Shown here one piece after another: positions 34,103 through 46,700 of a stretch of 64,000 nucleotides of DNA (position 1 is its first letter; the number at the start of each line of letters is the position of its first letter). The notes beneath the pieces were generated by a model. It searched no databases and was not told the DNA's origin. It saw nothing but the letters and a program-made list of their open reading frames with translations. The position numbers and the translations under genes are program-made. The DNA comes from Rhodotorula mucilaginosa (taxonomy: Eukaryota > Basidiomycota > Microbotryomycetes > Sporidiobolales > Sporidiobolaceae): positions 434,001 to 498,000 of the forward strand of contig CP137877.1 in the NCBI GenBank assembly GCA_034406715.1, read 5' to 3'.

Positions 34103-37100
34103 ATGGCGTCGACTGCCCTCCTCGCGGCCGACTTTGCGGCGCTGTCGAGGGAGGCAGGCAGGAGGCACTCGGACGTACGCGATGTGAGTACCTCTCGTCT
34201 CCGCTCCAGGGTGCCGCCGTAAGTTATAGCTGAACCCTGCCTCGCAAAACAGGCTGCCGACGCCGCGCATCAACTGCTCAAGCATGCGAGCCAGCAGTCC
34301 ATGACGGAGCTGCACGCAGGTGGGTCACTGCTGCTTTGCCCCACTGTAAAGAGATCCCGCTCCGCTCACTCCGCCGACGCTGCCGCAGATCCGCCGCCGA
34401 CTTCGCATCCCCTCTATCAACCCATCTTCCTCGCGGCCAACACCAAGAACGCCAAGGTCATCGCACTCGCCATGTCGGCTCTCCAGAGGCTCATCATGGC
34501 CAACGCTGTCCCGAGAGTACGTGTCACCAGAGACGAGATTGTCGCCGGAGCGAGAAATCTTGGCTGACTCCGGTTCTCCGCGAGTAGACCTTTGTACAGC
34601 AGATCCTCGACACACTCGAACACGTCATCTCTCAAGGCGTCGAGATACAGCTCAAGGTCTTGCAGATCCTCGTCAGCCTGTTGACGACCGACGAGCCGGT
34701 GCCAAATGCCAAAGGGCGCAAACGAGTTCTCGTCCAAGGCGAGGACCTCGGACGGGTGCGTTCAAAGGCACGCACACACCCAAGACTCGAATCCACTGAC
34801 TCACGACCCCTTCCCCAGGCCCTCGAGCTCTCCCACCGCTTGTCGACGTCCAAGATCCCCGTCGTCGCCTCGACCGCTTCCGCCACCCTGCGCCAGCTCT
34901 TCATGTTCGTCTTTGAACGCGTCAGCGCCGAAGATGCCCTCATCGCAAGCTCAACCGATCCCTCACACGACGCGAGTCTGCCACCACCCTCGTTCGATGT
35001 CGACGTCCCGCCGAACGAGATTGACCGCGCCGCCGCCAACTCGCCGAGCGCGGCGGCCCCGCTCGACGAGGGAGAAAGCGAAAGCGCGGCGGCGAAGCAG
35101 CAGCAAGGCGGGCAGCATGGGCGCGCACGCTCGAGATCGATCAAGCTCCGGCCGGCAGCGCGGGACGCCTACTTGCTCCTCGAAGATCTGTGCCTCCTCG
35201 TCGCAGGCTCGGTCGAAGGTGGCCCGGACGGCGAACCGAGCTTCTTGCGCTGGAAGAGCCTGAGTCGGACTTTCGGACTCGAACTGGTCGAGAGTATCGT
35301 CAGTGGCTTTGGCGACATTGTCCGGACTGTGAGCTTTCTCCACTCTCCGTGTGCCGATATCAAACGACCCCCGAGAGCTCACGAACCAGCCCCCTTTTCT
35401 CGCACAGCATCCGGAGCTTTTGCTCGTTTTACGGGCTCACCTCTGCCCCCTCCTGATTCGCTTCCTATCCTCGCCGCCTCAATCGACGCTCACGTCATCG
35501 ACCACCTTTGCCTATTCGTTCCCGCTCACGCTCCGCCTCACGCGCGTCGTCTTTCTCCTCCTCAAGCAGTTCTCCGACCTCCTCACCCTCGAGTCGGAGA
35601 TCTTCCTGACCATGTTTGTTCGCGTGGTCGGACCGGGCGAACGCGGTGAAGGCGAAGGAGGTCATCCAGCCGGACCGGCCGCCGCGGGTCAGAACAGCCC
35701 GCTCTGGATGCGGGTCCTCGCGCTCGAGATTTTCCGCGGCCTCTGCTCCGACTTCACCCTCATGATGAAGTTCTACCAGCGTTACGATGCTGTCACCAAA
35801 GAGGCAGAGGAACAGACTCGATCGGCCGACGCCAAGGGAAAGGGCAAGGCCAACAACACTGGAGGTTCGACCTTCTTTAGCGATCTCGTTACGGCTCTGA
35901 ACCGCCTCGCGAGCGAGAAGCCTGCCGCCCTCGGGACCGGCGCCGCCGTCCTGTGTGGATCTTCCCTCGGCCCGATCGCGAGTTCCTCTGCCGTATCACC
36001 ATCGCCTCACCACAATAACAGCAGCAGCAGCAGCACCGGCGCCCCCGCAGCTGCAGGCCTCACGGGTTCGGCCGTCATCGACAGCGCGATGGGCATGGGT
36101 CTCGGTCTTGCACAAGCCGCGGGCTCCGTCGTCGGAAGTAGTGTCGCAGCCGCGGCGGGCGCCGTCTCGACCGCCGGAGGCCTCGTCGCGAGCGGTCCGA
36201 GCCTCAGCACCGAGACCGCCTCGATGAAACTCCAATGCATCGATCAACTCGACAAAGCCGAACCTCCTCCCATACCGGAGACGTATCCTTACCTCCTCGC
36301 ACTCCAGTGCCTGACCGCTCTCGCGGATGGATTCGCCGCGTACTCCCTGCACGCGTACGGCAAGCTCGTGCGCCGACAACAAAAGGAGCAAGGGACCGCG
36401 CCGCCCGCGCTCGACTTTACGACGCTCGATTCGCGCGAGTCGGCCGTGTCGGCCATGCTCGTCGTGCGGGCCATGGCCGAATCGGCCTGGCCTGCGCTGC
36501 TCGCTTCGATGTCGTTCTTCATCGGCACCTCGCTCTCGGATGACCTCTTCTCCGACGTCGTCATGTCTCTCCAGAACTTTACTTCGGTCCTCGGCATCCT
36601 CGACCTCGAAACGCCGCGCGAAGCTTTCCTCACCTCGCTGTGCAGGTTCGCCATGCCGCCGGCGATCGTTTCTCACATCGCCTCGCAAGCAGACGCAGTC
36701 GGCGGTAGTCATTCCCACCGTTCAGGCGGCGCAGTCGCCGCGGCGACCGCCGTCTTGTCAGCCGGAGCGGAATCGTTGGCACTCCTGACCGGCGCCGGAT
36801 CGGCGAACGCACCAATCGGCCTCTCGACTCGAAACCTCGCCTGTCTGCGCGCCCTTCTCTCGGTCGCCCACTTCCTTGCAGGATCGCTCGGCCTCTCCTG
36901 GTTCAGCGTCTTTGAGACGCTCCAGAACGCCGATTTTGTCCTTCGTGCTACGGCAGCAGGGCGGGGTGCGAGGAAGCGAGCGATTCAGCCTACGCCGCCG
37001 GCAGTCACATCCGCAGCGACATCAAGCAAAACGAGCTCGTCCGCCGCGCATGCAGTGGACGCTAAGGTTGCGGCTGCACAGAGTTCGGTCGTGCCGTCGG

Positions 37101-40100
37101 AAGAGGACGAGCAGGCGATCCAGCAAGCGATGGCAGACATGTTCTCGATCTCTCAAGCGCTCGACGATGACGCCTTCCGCAAATTCCTCGGAGCATTGTG
37201 CCGTCTCAGCGGCGAGATGCTCGGTTTGCCGATGCACGAAGACGGAACGCTTGCGGAGGAAGTCGTCCAGGAGGAACACGGCGACGGGAGCAGCTCTGGG
37301 ATGCGGACGCCGCTCGAAACACCGGACAAGGCGAAGAGGCGGTCGAGCGGCATTCAGACCGCCAAGGGGCATTCCTCGGCCCGATCGGACAAAGAAGTGT
37401 CGTTTGGTGTGGCCAAGATCGGCGTCGTCGCTACCCTGAACATGACTCGTCTCATCACGCGGCCGCCACCAGTCGGCTGGAACGCCGTCACCTCCCATCT
37501 CCTCCACCTGGCCCACTGGCCGTCGGCGCCTCCCTCGGTCCGACTTCAGGCAACCGACGTCCTGACGCAAAGCCTCTTGCTCGCCTTGAAGGCTCTGACG
37601 AGCGCCATTCCAGCGGACGACCTCGACGGAAGAGAGCGCGTGCAAAAGCTCGTCTTGACCACGCTGGCGGAACTCGCAGAGCCTCCTGCGCGCCTCCAGA
37701 ACTCGACCGACGTCGAGATCCGGCGCATGGCGCTCGAGACCTTACTCCGCATCCTCGAGTCCAACGGTCACGCGCTCGTCACGGGATGGAATCGAATTTT
37801 CCACATCTTGCGTACGGCCTGCCCGCCGGCGAACCTCTACCTCCCGCCCATACCTTCTCCGTCGATAGCCGGGCGTTATTCGCTCGATACGATCTCGGAG
37901 CGTGAAGGACTGGCTCCCAGTACGCCGATCAGGGCTTCGGGATCGAATGGAGGCTACTTCCTTCCCGTCGCCGGTGGACCGTCCGGAGACGCATCCGCTC
38001 GAGCCGTCAAGGGCGCCGCTCTCGTGCGCACAAGCTTTCCTTCGCTTCAGCTCATCTGCACCGACTTCCTCGAAGCCCTCACGGTGGACGAGCTGCGAGA
38101 CTGCATCGGTACTTTGGCCGACTTTGGGAAGCAAGGTGACGACGTCAACGTCGCACTCACTGTGCGTTCCACCTACGGGGACTCAGATTGCGATGAACAT
38201 GTGGCTGACTGCGAGATTTGCAGGCCGGCGGACTCCTCTGGAACGTCTCCGACCACGTGCAGGCGAAACAGCGCGACGGCGACAGCGTCGAGGCGCATGC
38301 CGAACTTTGGATGTTCCTTCTGAAGAACATGCTCGCCCATTGCCGCGATCCCCGCCAAGAAGTCCGCGACGCATCGATTACCAACGTGTTCCGTTCCTTG
38401 TCGGTCTACGGCTCGACGCTGGAACCGGCGGCTTGGGACGCGTGCTGCTGGGAAGTCGTGTTCCCGCTGCTCGACGACTTGTCCGACATGATTCATCACC
38501 ATAACGAAGTCGACAACGAGGATGCGAGCGAGGAGCAAACGGTGCCGCAGCCGAATGGACCTCCGCTTCGACTCGTCGACAAACAGTGGGACGATTCCAA
38601 GTCGCTCGCACTTCGTTCGACCGGCGACGTCTTCTTCGAGTACCTCGCAATACTCGTCAAGACGGATCGTTACGAAGACACGTGGGACGGGTTCGTGCAG
38701 CGACTGCAAGACAGCTTCATCGTCGATCGGGCCGGGCCAGCGACCGCCTCGATGCAAGCGCTCGAAAAGGTCCTGTCCGTCGCGCTCGACACTTCGAACG
38801 CGGATCGGATTTCGAGCTCGTGGGAGCGCGCTTGGCGCGCGTGGGATGCGATCGGTGCCGACATCGAACACAACGAGCAGGATGTCGAGAACGTGCACGC
38901 CAAAGCCTACACGCAAGTCAACTTGGAGACCTTCGTCCGCGTCGCCCTGTCCATCTACACGCCGCCATACCTCGTCTTTGACTTGCCGAGGGTGCAGAGG
39001 ATGCTCGCCGTCGTGCGAGCGGCTTTGCTCTACTCGCACAGCCCGGATTATCGAGTGGACATCGACGGTTTGATGCCGCTTCAAGCTACGGTCCTGGAGG
39101 TCGTCGCTGCCATCAAGCTTGACGAGCTCCCCGGCGCAGCGGCTGCCGTCATCACCGAACTGTCTGACTATGTCACCTTGGCGTTCACGGCGTCTTTCGA
39201 TGTTCCGTCGTACGGATCGATCGGCAAGGCGGGACAACGCGTGACCTACATCGCCTTGACGAAGGAAGTGATGCCGCATATCCAATGGCTTTTCGACAAG
39301 TACCGCGACGATCCGTTTGTGTACGAAGACGGTGCTCTCGAGCGTGTGCTGGAGGTGAGGGCACTTTCCGACTTCCTGGCTTGCGTCGCGCGTTGACGCG
39401 TGATCCTCTTTCATTACAGGCCTATTCGCTCCCTATGGGCTTGAAGCACGAGTGCCCGGCACCGGCCAAGTTTGGATCCGCCGACCCGCTCTGGAAGACT
39501 GCCACGATCTGCTTCCTGAAGACCGTCCGCACCGCGGTGACCAGCATGCCTCGGCTAGAAGCCTGTACGCAGCTATCTCCGCATGCTTGTCGTAGCGTCC
39601 TTCCACTGACTTGCTGCCTTCTTCGCAGTGTCTGATGGGTTGACTTTTGTTGTCTGGGAACGCATCGTCGACGGATTCACCGCAGCCTTGCGAGCCTCGA
39701 CGTGCGTGTTGTCTGCTTCACAAACTCCATCGCTCGCCTTCCATGCTGACCTTGCGTGTCTACTGCAGACTCGAGACGGCGGCACCAACTTTCGAGGCCT
39801 TGCGGAAAGAGGAAAACTTTGACTTGTCTTTGCTCGGTCAGTTCGTCTCTCTTGGGGAGTCTACCCCCGAAAGTGTCTGGCCTCAAGTGCTCACCCAGTT
39901 TCTGCTTCTTGACCGTCAGTCGCGCTCGAGCACGATGTGTGGCCGGTCCTCGGCGCAGCTGCCGTCCCGGACGACCTCATCTGTCGTCTGGGCAAAGCGA
40001 TCCAGCTCGCATCTCGTCTTCACCGCCTCGATCTGCCGCGAGACGAGGACGGTGCAGACAATTCGCCGGACTTTCTCGAACCGCGGTTCGATCCCGACTT

Positions 40101-40923
40101 TGATCGCCAAGCTCGTGGCAAGGTCGAGGGGACCACGGTGCAGACCGTCGAGGTGCAGAAAGAGCGATTCGCGTACTGGAACCTCGACATGCTCTTTATG
40201 GTCTGTGATGAGCAGCATGGTGCGCATGATCTCCAATCAGGAATAACCATCAGAAGCAGCGTACTGATCGGACTCCTTCCATACTGCAGTCGGAACCGAT
40301 CCGGCGCGTCATCGGGTGGCCGCTCTTTGTGCCCCTCTCCTTCTCACACGATGCGCCGCCGTCTTTGCGACGTACGTCGCAGACGCGCCACTGCGAGGCA
40401 AGATGCCGTTCCCGAGGCGAGTCAGCTTCACAATCCTCCCTTCTTCGGGCGACCTTGCTGACGGCGGCCTCCTCGTGTCTGCAGAATTCGGCAAGAGGAG
40501 CTCCAATACCTCTTGCAACGACTTCTCGCACTCCGGCTACCGCCAGCGACTCTCAGTGTGTCCCTGCGATCGACTTCGACCGGCCAGGAAGCGAGCGCGG
40601 TGACCGACGTTCGCGCTCGCTTGTTGGAATCCTCCACCGCAGTCCTGTACGAGCTCTACCCTCTCCTCGTCGACCTTCTTCGCACCGCCGCAACCCTGCC
40701 GACCGTCACTCGAGCACCGAGCTACCTCCCCCGCCGTTTCCTCGAGACTCCTGCGGCCGACGAAGAATCGTTTGACGGTTTGCCCGCCGCTTGGAAAGTC
40801 GGGAACATCGGACGGATGATCCCTCCCGACGCCGAGCAAGATCTTGTCAGTCTCGTCGGTGCCTGCCTCGGCCAAGTCGGGCGCGAGATCGCGGCCGGCA
40901 CCTCTCTGCGACATTCCGACTGA
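34103..40923 (+). CDS. MON2: Mon2 / Sec7-like large Golgi-endosome trafficking protein
   Basis: Large helical protein related to BIG/GBF ArfGEFs but lacking the catalytic Sec7 domain. In yeast Mon2 works with Dop1 and Neo1 at the trans-Golgi/endosome. It starts MASTALLAADFAALSREAGRR and, across introns, reads DAADAAHQLLKHAS, HPLYQPIFLAANTKNAKVIA, LAMSALQRLIMANAVPR, then LEHVISQGVEIQLKVLQILV, the DCB-domain signature. Next is IPVVASTASATLRQLFMFVF. One long exon (about 35390-38160) carries the HUS and HDS-type repeats, including LALEIFRGLCSDFTLMMKFY and PPVGWNAVTSHLLHLAHWPS. After it: LWNVSDHVQAKQ, AHAELWMFLLKNMLAHCRDP, RDASITNVFRSLSVYG, RLVDKQWDDSKSLALRSTGD, then LWERIVDGFTAALRAS. The stop TGA at 40921-40923 follows a divergent Ser/Pro C-terminus. 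It is clearly longer than yeast Mon2 because of low-complexity inserts. The last kilobase has many small exons whose limits I did not fix. Confidence 0.9.
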
Positions 40924-41111
40924 GTTTTAACCCTGTTTCGATACCCACATTCCTCTTTACATCCGCATCCTGCATGTTTCTCTAGTCGTAGCATTCCACA
41001 AACGAGCCTTGTCGTACATCCTCCTGCAGCGAGCAGTTTCGTTTCTTCGCAATCCCCTCATCAGATTCGACGTTACGCTGCTTGTCGTTGTCCATTTCGG
41101 ATCCTCCAGCC

Positions 41112-42390
41112 ATGCGCGGTCCGATCGACTCGAATGCCCTCCCACCAGATCTTGCAGCTCGCTTTGCTGCCCTGCGCGCACCGGCTGCTCCGCCCGCAGA
41201 CGCGACGACTTCTCCTCAGCCGCGCAGCCCCACATCGAAGCAAAGCAAGTACGTGTGACTTGGGATTTGCAGCACTATGCGACGCACACAGCTGACGGCT
41301 AGGGTAACAGTGAACCGGACGACCCGCTCGAGCGGCGGCTCGAGCAACTGAGCACTCCCACAAAGGTCCAAATCGAACGCGGCGTCAAGGTCGAGATGAA
41401 GGGGTTCTCGCCGCCCAGAGCAGACCGGACCCACAATCACGGCGACGTAAGTACTCTGGGCACTCTATGTGTGTTGCAAGGCTGCCGCGCGACTGGGACG
41501 GGGCAACTCCGCCCGTGACCAACTCCGGCTGGCAAGCAGAGTGCGCAGTCCGTGGGCATGGGTTGGCGGAGTCGGCGGCGCTATCTGGCCAGGTCCGTAT
41601 TGCGAGATCACTGACAACAAGAAACCGTGCATGCAGTACTCACTACCGGACGACGAAGTGAGCGGAATCCCCCTTTCGTCGGCATGCGAGTTGAATCGCC
41701 AGAGTTGACACTTGACTCCCTATACAGGTTGAACAATATATTGCGGGTTTGGATTCCGCCACCACGGACGATCAGGACTCGGTAGCTACAATCCTCCGTC
41801 TGCTATTATCGTTCTCGCGCTGACTCCGGGTCGATCCGCAGATTGTCCTTCCTTCTCCGCCGACTGTCCAACCCGTACGCGCTCCGGGTGCGCGCGCCCG
41901 CCAATCGATCCCGTCGTTGTCTCCCTCTCTACTTGACACGCTCTCCGGGGTGGAAGTTCAATTCTTCCGGCCATCCCTCGGCGCCGCGACGGGCGATCTT
42001 GACGTCGCCGACGCAAAAGGTTTCGAAGCCGGTAGTGCAGAGGAGGACCTCATTCGTCGACTTCGAGATGAGCTCAGCCTTGAGGAGAAGGTCACCTCGC
42101 GGAACGAAGCGAGCACATCAAGCTGGGATGCCCGCTTAGAAGGGCTGAAGGGTGTTGTTGCTGGTGGGCCAGTCGCGGCTGGTCAAGCCGGCAGTATCGG
42201 GACTCCTCCTGATCTCGGCGAGCTCGAACGCCAACTCAAAAAGCGTCAGCGGAAGCGAGATCGTCGAAGAGGTGCGACCGACGATGACAGCGACGAAGAC
42301 GATACCGACTCTACCACAACTGAAGAAGTCGACTCCGACAGCGAGGTCGACTCGGAGGACAAGAGCAAGCGCGAAGATGCTGCGGTGTAG
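41112..42390 (+). CDS. Unknown acidic/coiled-coil protein, possible ANCHR/ZFYVE19-related
   Basis: About 290 residues in five exons. Exon 1 from 41112 reads MRGPIDSNALPPDLAARFAA and ends at a GTACGT; exon 2 reads EPDDPLERRLEQLSTPTKVQ to HNHGD with a GTAAGT donor at 41448. A 21-nt exon (41637-41657, YSLPDDE) keeps frame between a TGCATGCAG acceptor and GTGAGC donor, followed by VEQYIAGLDSATTDDQDS and IVLPSPPTVQPV. The C-terminus has GELERQLKKRQRKRDRRRG and an Asp/Glu/Ser-rich end. The order 'LP-DLAARFAAL...DPLERRL...SLPDDEVEQYIAGLD' recalls abscission-checkpoint ANCHR-type proteins with short MIT-interacting motifs, but the FYVE finger is absent, so the relation is tentative. The gene sits directly downstream of MON2. 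Confidence 0.6.
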
Positions 42391-42744
42391 CGCGCAGTAC
42401 ATGCACTGATTTATGTCGGCACTCCAGGCGTCTTGCGCTGGCAGCTTGTGCTGCTTGATGGAGAGCTCTCTTTTGCCATTGTGGCGCAGGAACGCAGACA
42501 TCGACGTCTCTCCAGTTCCTCTCAGCACAGCTCGTCTCCCTGATTACCTTCTTGACCCGAGCAAGCTCCATATAGCTAGGGGGCCTGCCGGCATGCAACT
42601 CAGGGGGAGCGTGCACGGATGCGCAGCATTTCCATGTGCACGCACCTCGTCTTTTGCATGTCATCGTAATTGCGCCCGCCATTGGTCTTCCTTCTGGTAG
42701 GCTGTCCCGCATACTCTTCGAGCTCCAGAGGGCCTGCATGCACC

Positions 42745-43628
42745 ATGGTGAGTCGAAAGGAAATTGCACGCTCGACAAGTTTGTGTGCACCAGACAGGTT
42801 TGCTGAGCTGATTCGCCACCCGCCGGGATCTTCCCTCTCTTGTCGAATCCGCAGCGTTCGCCGTTTCGATGCTTTGGCTCTCAGGGCTACGAAGCGACGT
42901 TACCCCGGAACTCGACTCCGTCTAAGCAGCCGCGGTATTCGACCGATGCCCTTCCTCCCCTCCAAGCCTCCCATCCGAACAAGCGAGGGCGGGCCTCCTT
43001 GCAAGATCCCACTAGCGGAGCGCTCAATCTCGATCGCACAGAAGAGGAGGCGCTTCCAGATGTCGGAAAGTTGCGTGTCGTCGGAGGAGAATTGCAGGCC
43101 CCTTTGCGGCGTCAATCGGCCGAAATCGCACCACAAGCTCCCTTCAACCAGCAAGCGCAGAAACGCCTGTCGCTTCCTTCGCCCGACCAAGAGACCTCCG
43201 CCTCGAGCAATAAACATCTCTTAGCGGTACCGGCCGGGCACGGGAACAGCCCCGTCAAAGTCAAACGAAAAGCGCCACCGCCGGTCACAGCCTCGGTCAT
43301 TCGTTCCGCTGCTGGCAAGGAGGTCGTCGCTCGTACCGGACCTGTTCCGTCCCGCTTCTTGTCAAGTGACACCAAGGATATCGGTACGGGCGGGACAGGC
43401 TCAGCGAGAGCCCGGCTCAAGGATCTTTTCTCGCCGAGCGAGCTCAACGCGCTTTCGGCGGCGTCGAACGGTCTTCGTGCATCGACCTTAAAGATGAGGG
43501 AGGATGACGCTTCAGGAGAGGGGACGTATGAAACCGATACGAGCAAGGCGTTCAAGGGTGCCCTTAGGGACATCGAGGAAGCTTTGAAGCGGGAAGTTTC
43601 GGAGGGATCTTTTGGTGCTACTCAGTGA
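42745..43628 (+). CDS. Unknown disordered protein with single-codon first exon
   Basis: The body lies in one exon from about 42852 to TGA at 43626-43628, with no ATG at its front. Directly upstream, an ATG at 42745-42747 is followed immediately by GTGAGT, and an AATCCGCAG acceptor opens the main exon in phase, giving M|RSPFRCFGSQGYEATLPRNS and about 260 residues. The middle is Pro/Ser/Lys-rich (HPNKRGRASLQDP, SPVKVKRKAPPP). The C-terminal 80 residues look folded or helical: ARARLKDLFSPSELNALSAA, STLKMREDDASGEG and FKGALRDIEEALKREV. No family was recognised. Basic motifs suggest a nuclear protein, but this is only inference. An alternative start farther upstream cannot be excluded. Confidence 0.55.
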
Positions 43629-43758
43629 TGATGACGAGGGATTCCTTGGAAACACCTTATTACATATAGAGCTAGACGCACGAGGCGGCAAAGGGTATCG
43701 CGAATAAGAACAGGGTATCTGGACTAGGCGGTATATGAACGAGGAGTAAGGCAAGGCT

Positions 43759-46700
43759 TTATCGACCAGGATCGCTCGGAGTTGCGCTCGCTCGGCTCCA
43801 GCGCTTGGATTTCTCGCGGGTGACTCCTGCCACCGGGCCACGGTCGTGACGAGCTCGCTTGCCGTCGAGTGACAATTCGTGGGGTATGGGCGAGTTGCGG
43901 AAGACGGAAATCACGCCGGTCTCGTCTGCGTGATCGGGCGAATCGGCGTTAGAGGCCGCTCTCTTCACGTGCGAATTGTACAAGAATGAAGGCTCACCAT
44001 CTGCGACGATAATGATGGCGTGTTCGGCGCTGCTGACGTCCGGCAAGAGGCTCCCATCGCGGGTCGTGGCAGGTACAAGAACGTCCCGATCGGAGCGGTC
44101 AATGCCATTTCGCACGCTCGGTCCAGCCGAAGTGCTGATGCTCATGCGGCTCTGCGTCCCGACGAGATCGAGGCTGTTCCCGCTCAAGGTACGTTCGAGA
44201 CGAGCGAGGTGAGTCCTGCCGTCCGCAAAGATGGGATCGCCCGCGTTCATCAGGTGCATCCGGACCATCGTCGGAGCAAAGATGGCCGAGGTGACGATGT
44301 GAGCGGGCACTGTCGAATATGTGGCGTTCGTCAGGGTTTTCTTACGCATAGGTGGACCAAGGCAGTACGTACTTGCAAAGGACTCGTATCCGCCGCCGTC
44401 CTTGAACTTCTTCTTCAGACGGAATCCGCCACTAGAAGTCGGTCCGAGACCCGAGTCCCAAACTGCAGTCGGTGACAATCAGCGTCCGAGCAGGGTTGAT
44501 CCTAGCTCACTGTGCGACTCACTATACACGTGGCGGTCCTCTGAGCCGGAGATGATCCACTTCCCATCGTCGCTGAACGTGGCTCGGATCTGGCTGCTCG
44601 TGTTCTCGTGACCGGCGTACTTTGCCTCGACGATCTTGTCCGATGCGTGATAGAGGCGCATGCGAGAGTCGTTTGTCGTGACGAGCAAACGGTCACCAGT
44701 CGTAGACGGGAGCGGGAACGGACAAAGCGAAGTGACTTTTTTGCCCTTGATGTTCTTGGCCCCTCGAGTCGATTTGGCGGCAAACATCGAATGGAAACGG
44801 AAATTCTCCACCTCCAAGAAGATCTGTGGGAATGCAACCATCAATAAGAGCACGTACGCCGCGGGCGGACGACCCGACTTACGACGACTCCGACGAAACT
44901 GCCCGCGATGGCGTATTTGCCGTCTCGGGTGAAAGCCACGCTGGTGATAAGTTCGGGAAGTTCGGTCCAAATCTAGCGCATTCAGAGGAGAGGTCAGACT
45001 TAGAGGAGAGCGTCGCACTTCTCCGCCGGCAGCTTACATGTACACGCTTTTCCGGAATCTGCATTGGAGCGTGCAAGTCAGCTTCAGTTGGCCTGATCCC
45101 GTCACATGAGTGACCGCTTACATTCCATAGTCGAAGTTTGCAGTCAAGAGATCCCGAAAGGAAGAAACTGGAGAAGCAGATCCCGAATGAGCATTGTCCT
45201 GCCGCCGAAGTGAAACAGATCCGTTCCAAAACTGACCGGTCGTCTTTGGGATGGAACGCAATCGAGGTGACAAAGTCGAGGTGCTGGAAAGCGCACAGAC
45301 ATTCGGACCGAGAGACGTGCCAGAGGCGGACGGTCTTGTCCATCGAGGACGAGAGGAGGAAGTTGTTCTAGGGGGCACGCGGACAGGTCAGCATCGGAGG
45401 CGTCGGCAGCGTGAGAGATCCCACAGCGAGAAGAAGAAGCACACCTTGCTCCAACTCAGGTCCAGCACGTCGGCTTCGTGTCCGACAAACTCCCTCACGG
45501 GTCGAGTCCCGAAGACGGGCATGACGCAGACGGGGGCTCGACGCCGCGACGTGCCTTTCTTCTTGCCACTGCCGGTCGCAGCGGCGGGCACGGCTGGAGC
45601 GGTTGTAGTCGGCGTGGCTGGCGCGAACGTCGACGCGGAGCGACCGAATGAAGGGACGTCGTGCGGGAAGGACGAGTCGAGAGGAGACGTCGGGTTGAGC
45701 GTCGCGGCACGATCTTGCGGGCTCGACAGCACTTCCCAGACTGCGGGCGCGTCGGAGTCAGTCAGGAGGAGGAGAAGCTCGAGATAGAACCATACCCGCG
45801 CGTACCTCGGACAACACCGTCTTTGCCGCCCACCGCAAGGTACTTGCCGTCCTCGGAAAACTTGGTCGCCCACACTGCGTTCTTTTTCCTCTGAGCTGAC
45901 GGACCAGCAGCCGGCGGGTCTTCCGTCTTGCCTCGGCTCGTCTTGGAATGAATCGAGGCTGCGTCCCCCAAAGTCGAAGAATGGATCGACTCGTCGTCGC
46001 CAGCAGAAGCGATCGAAGGCCGTTGAGTGTTCGGCTCGATGACGAGTTCTTGCGCGAGGAAGAGTCGACCAAAGTCTTTGTGAGACTTTCCTTTCGCGCG
46101 GACCTAGGGAAAGAAGAAGCTGAGTCAGTTCTCAAAGGGTAGATGGCGGGGTGAGAGGAAGGAGAACGCTTTACTTTGACTATCCGGATCTTTTCCGCAG
46201 GTGCAGTCGGGTGCGCCGCTGCGCCGCGAGGCGGTGTCATTTCCGACAGTGGCGAATGCGGGACCGCCGTATCAAAGTCCGAATCATGGCCGCGCACGCT
46301 GGTCGGCGAGTTGGGCAGCGGCGGTGGCGGAGGCGCGGAGCGGTCCTTCTTCTTCCCAAAGCGAGAGAAAAAGCCCGGCTTCTTCTTCTTCTTCCGGTCG
46401 GGTTCGTCGCCACCACCTTCGCTCGGCGCGAGCGAGTGCGCCTCGGACACGGCTCGGTGCCGATCCGGGACGCCGCGCGATGTCGACGCGCGAGGTTGGT
46501 GGAGCGAGAACCGACTGCCCGAAGCGGTCGAGGACATTGTCGCCGAGCGAGGGAACCCGGGTCCGCTCGAGCTGGTACCGACCGAGCGAGCATCGTCTTG
46601 AAGGACCCGCCCGAGTCCGGTCGGTCGCGGCTTCTTCAACTTTGCGCGTTCGTCGTCCGTCAGCGGAGTCGGACTCTCGCTCCGTCCCGGGCTGTTGCTG

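Noticed and set aside
41466-41657. Long exon reading PWAWVGGVGGAIWPGPY upstream of SLPDDE
   Set aside because: No acceptor puts this frame in phase with exon 2; only the last 21 bases fit as an exon.
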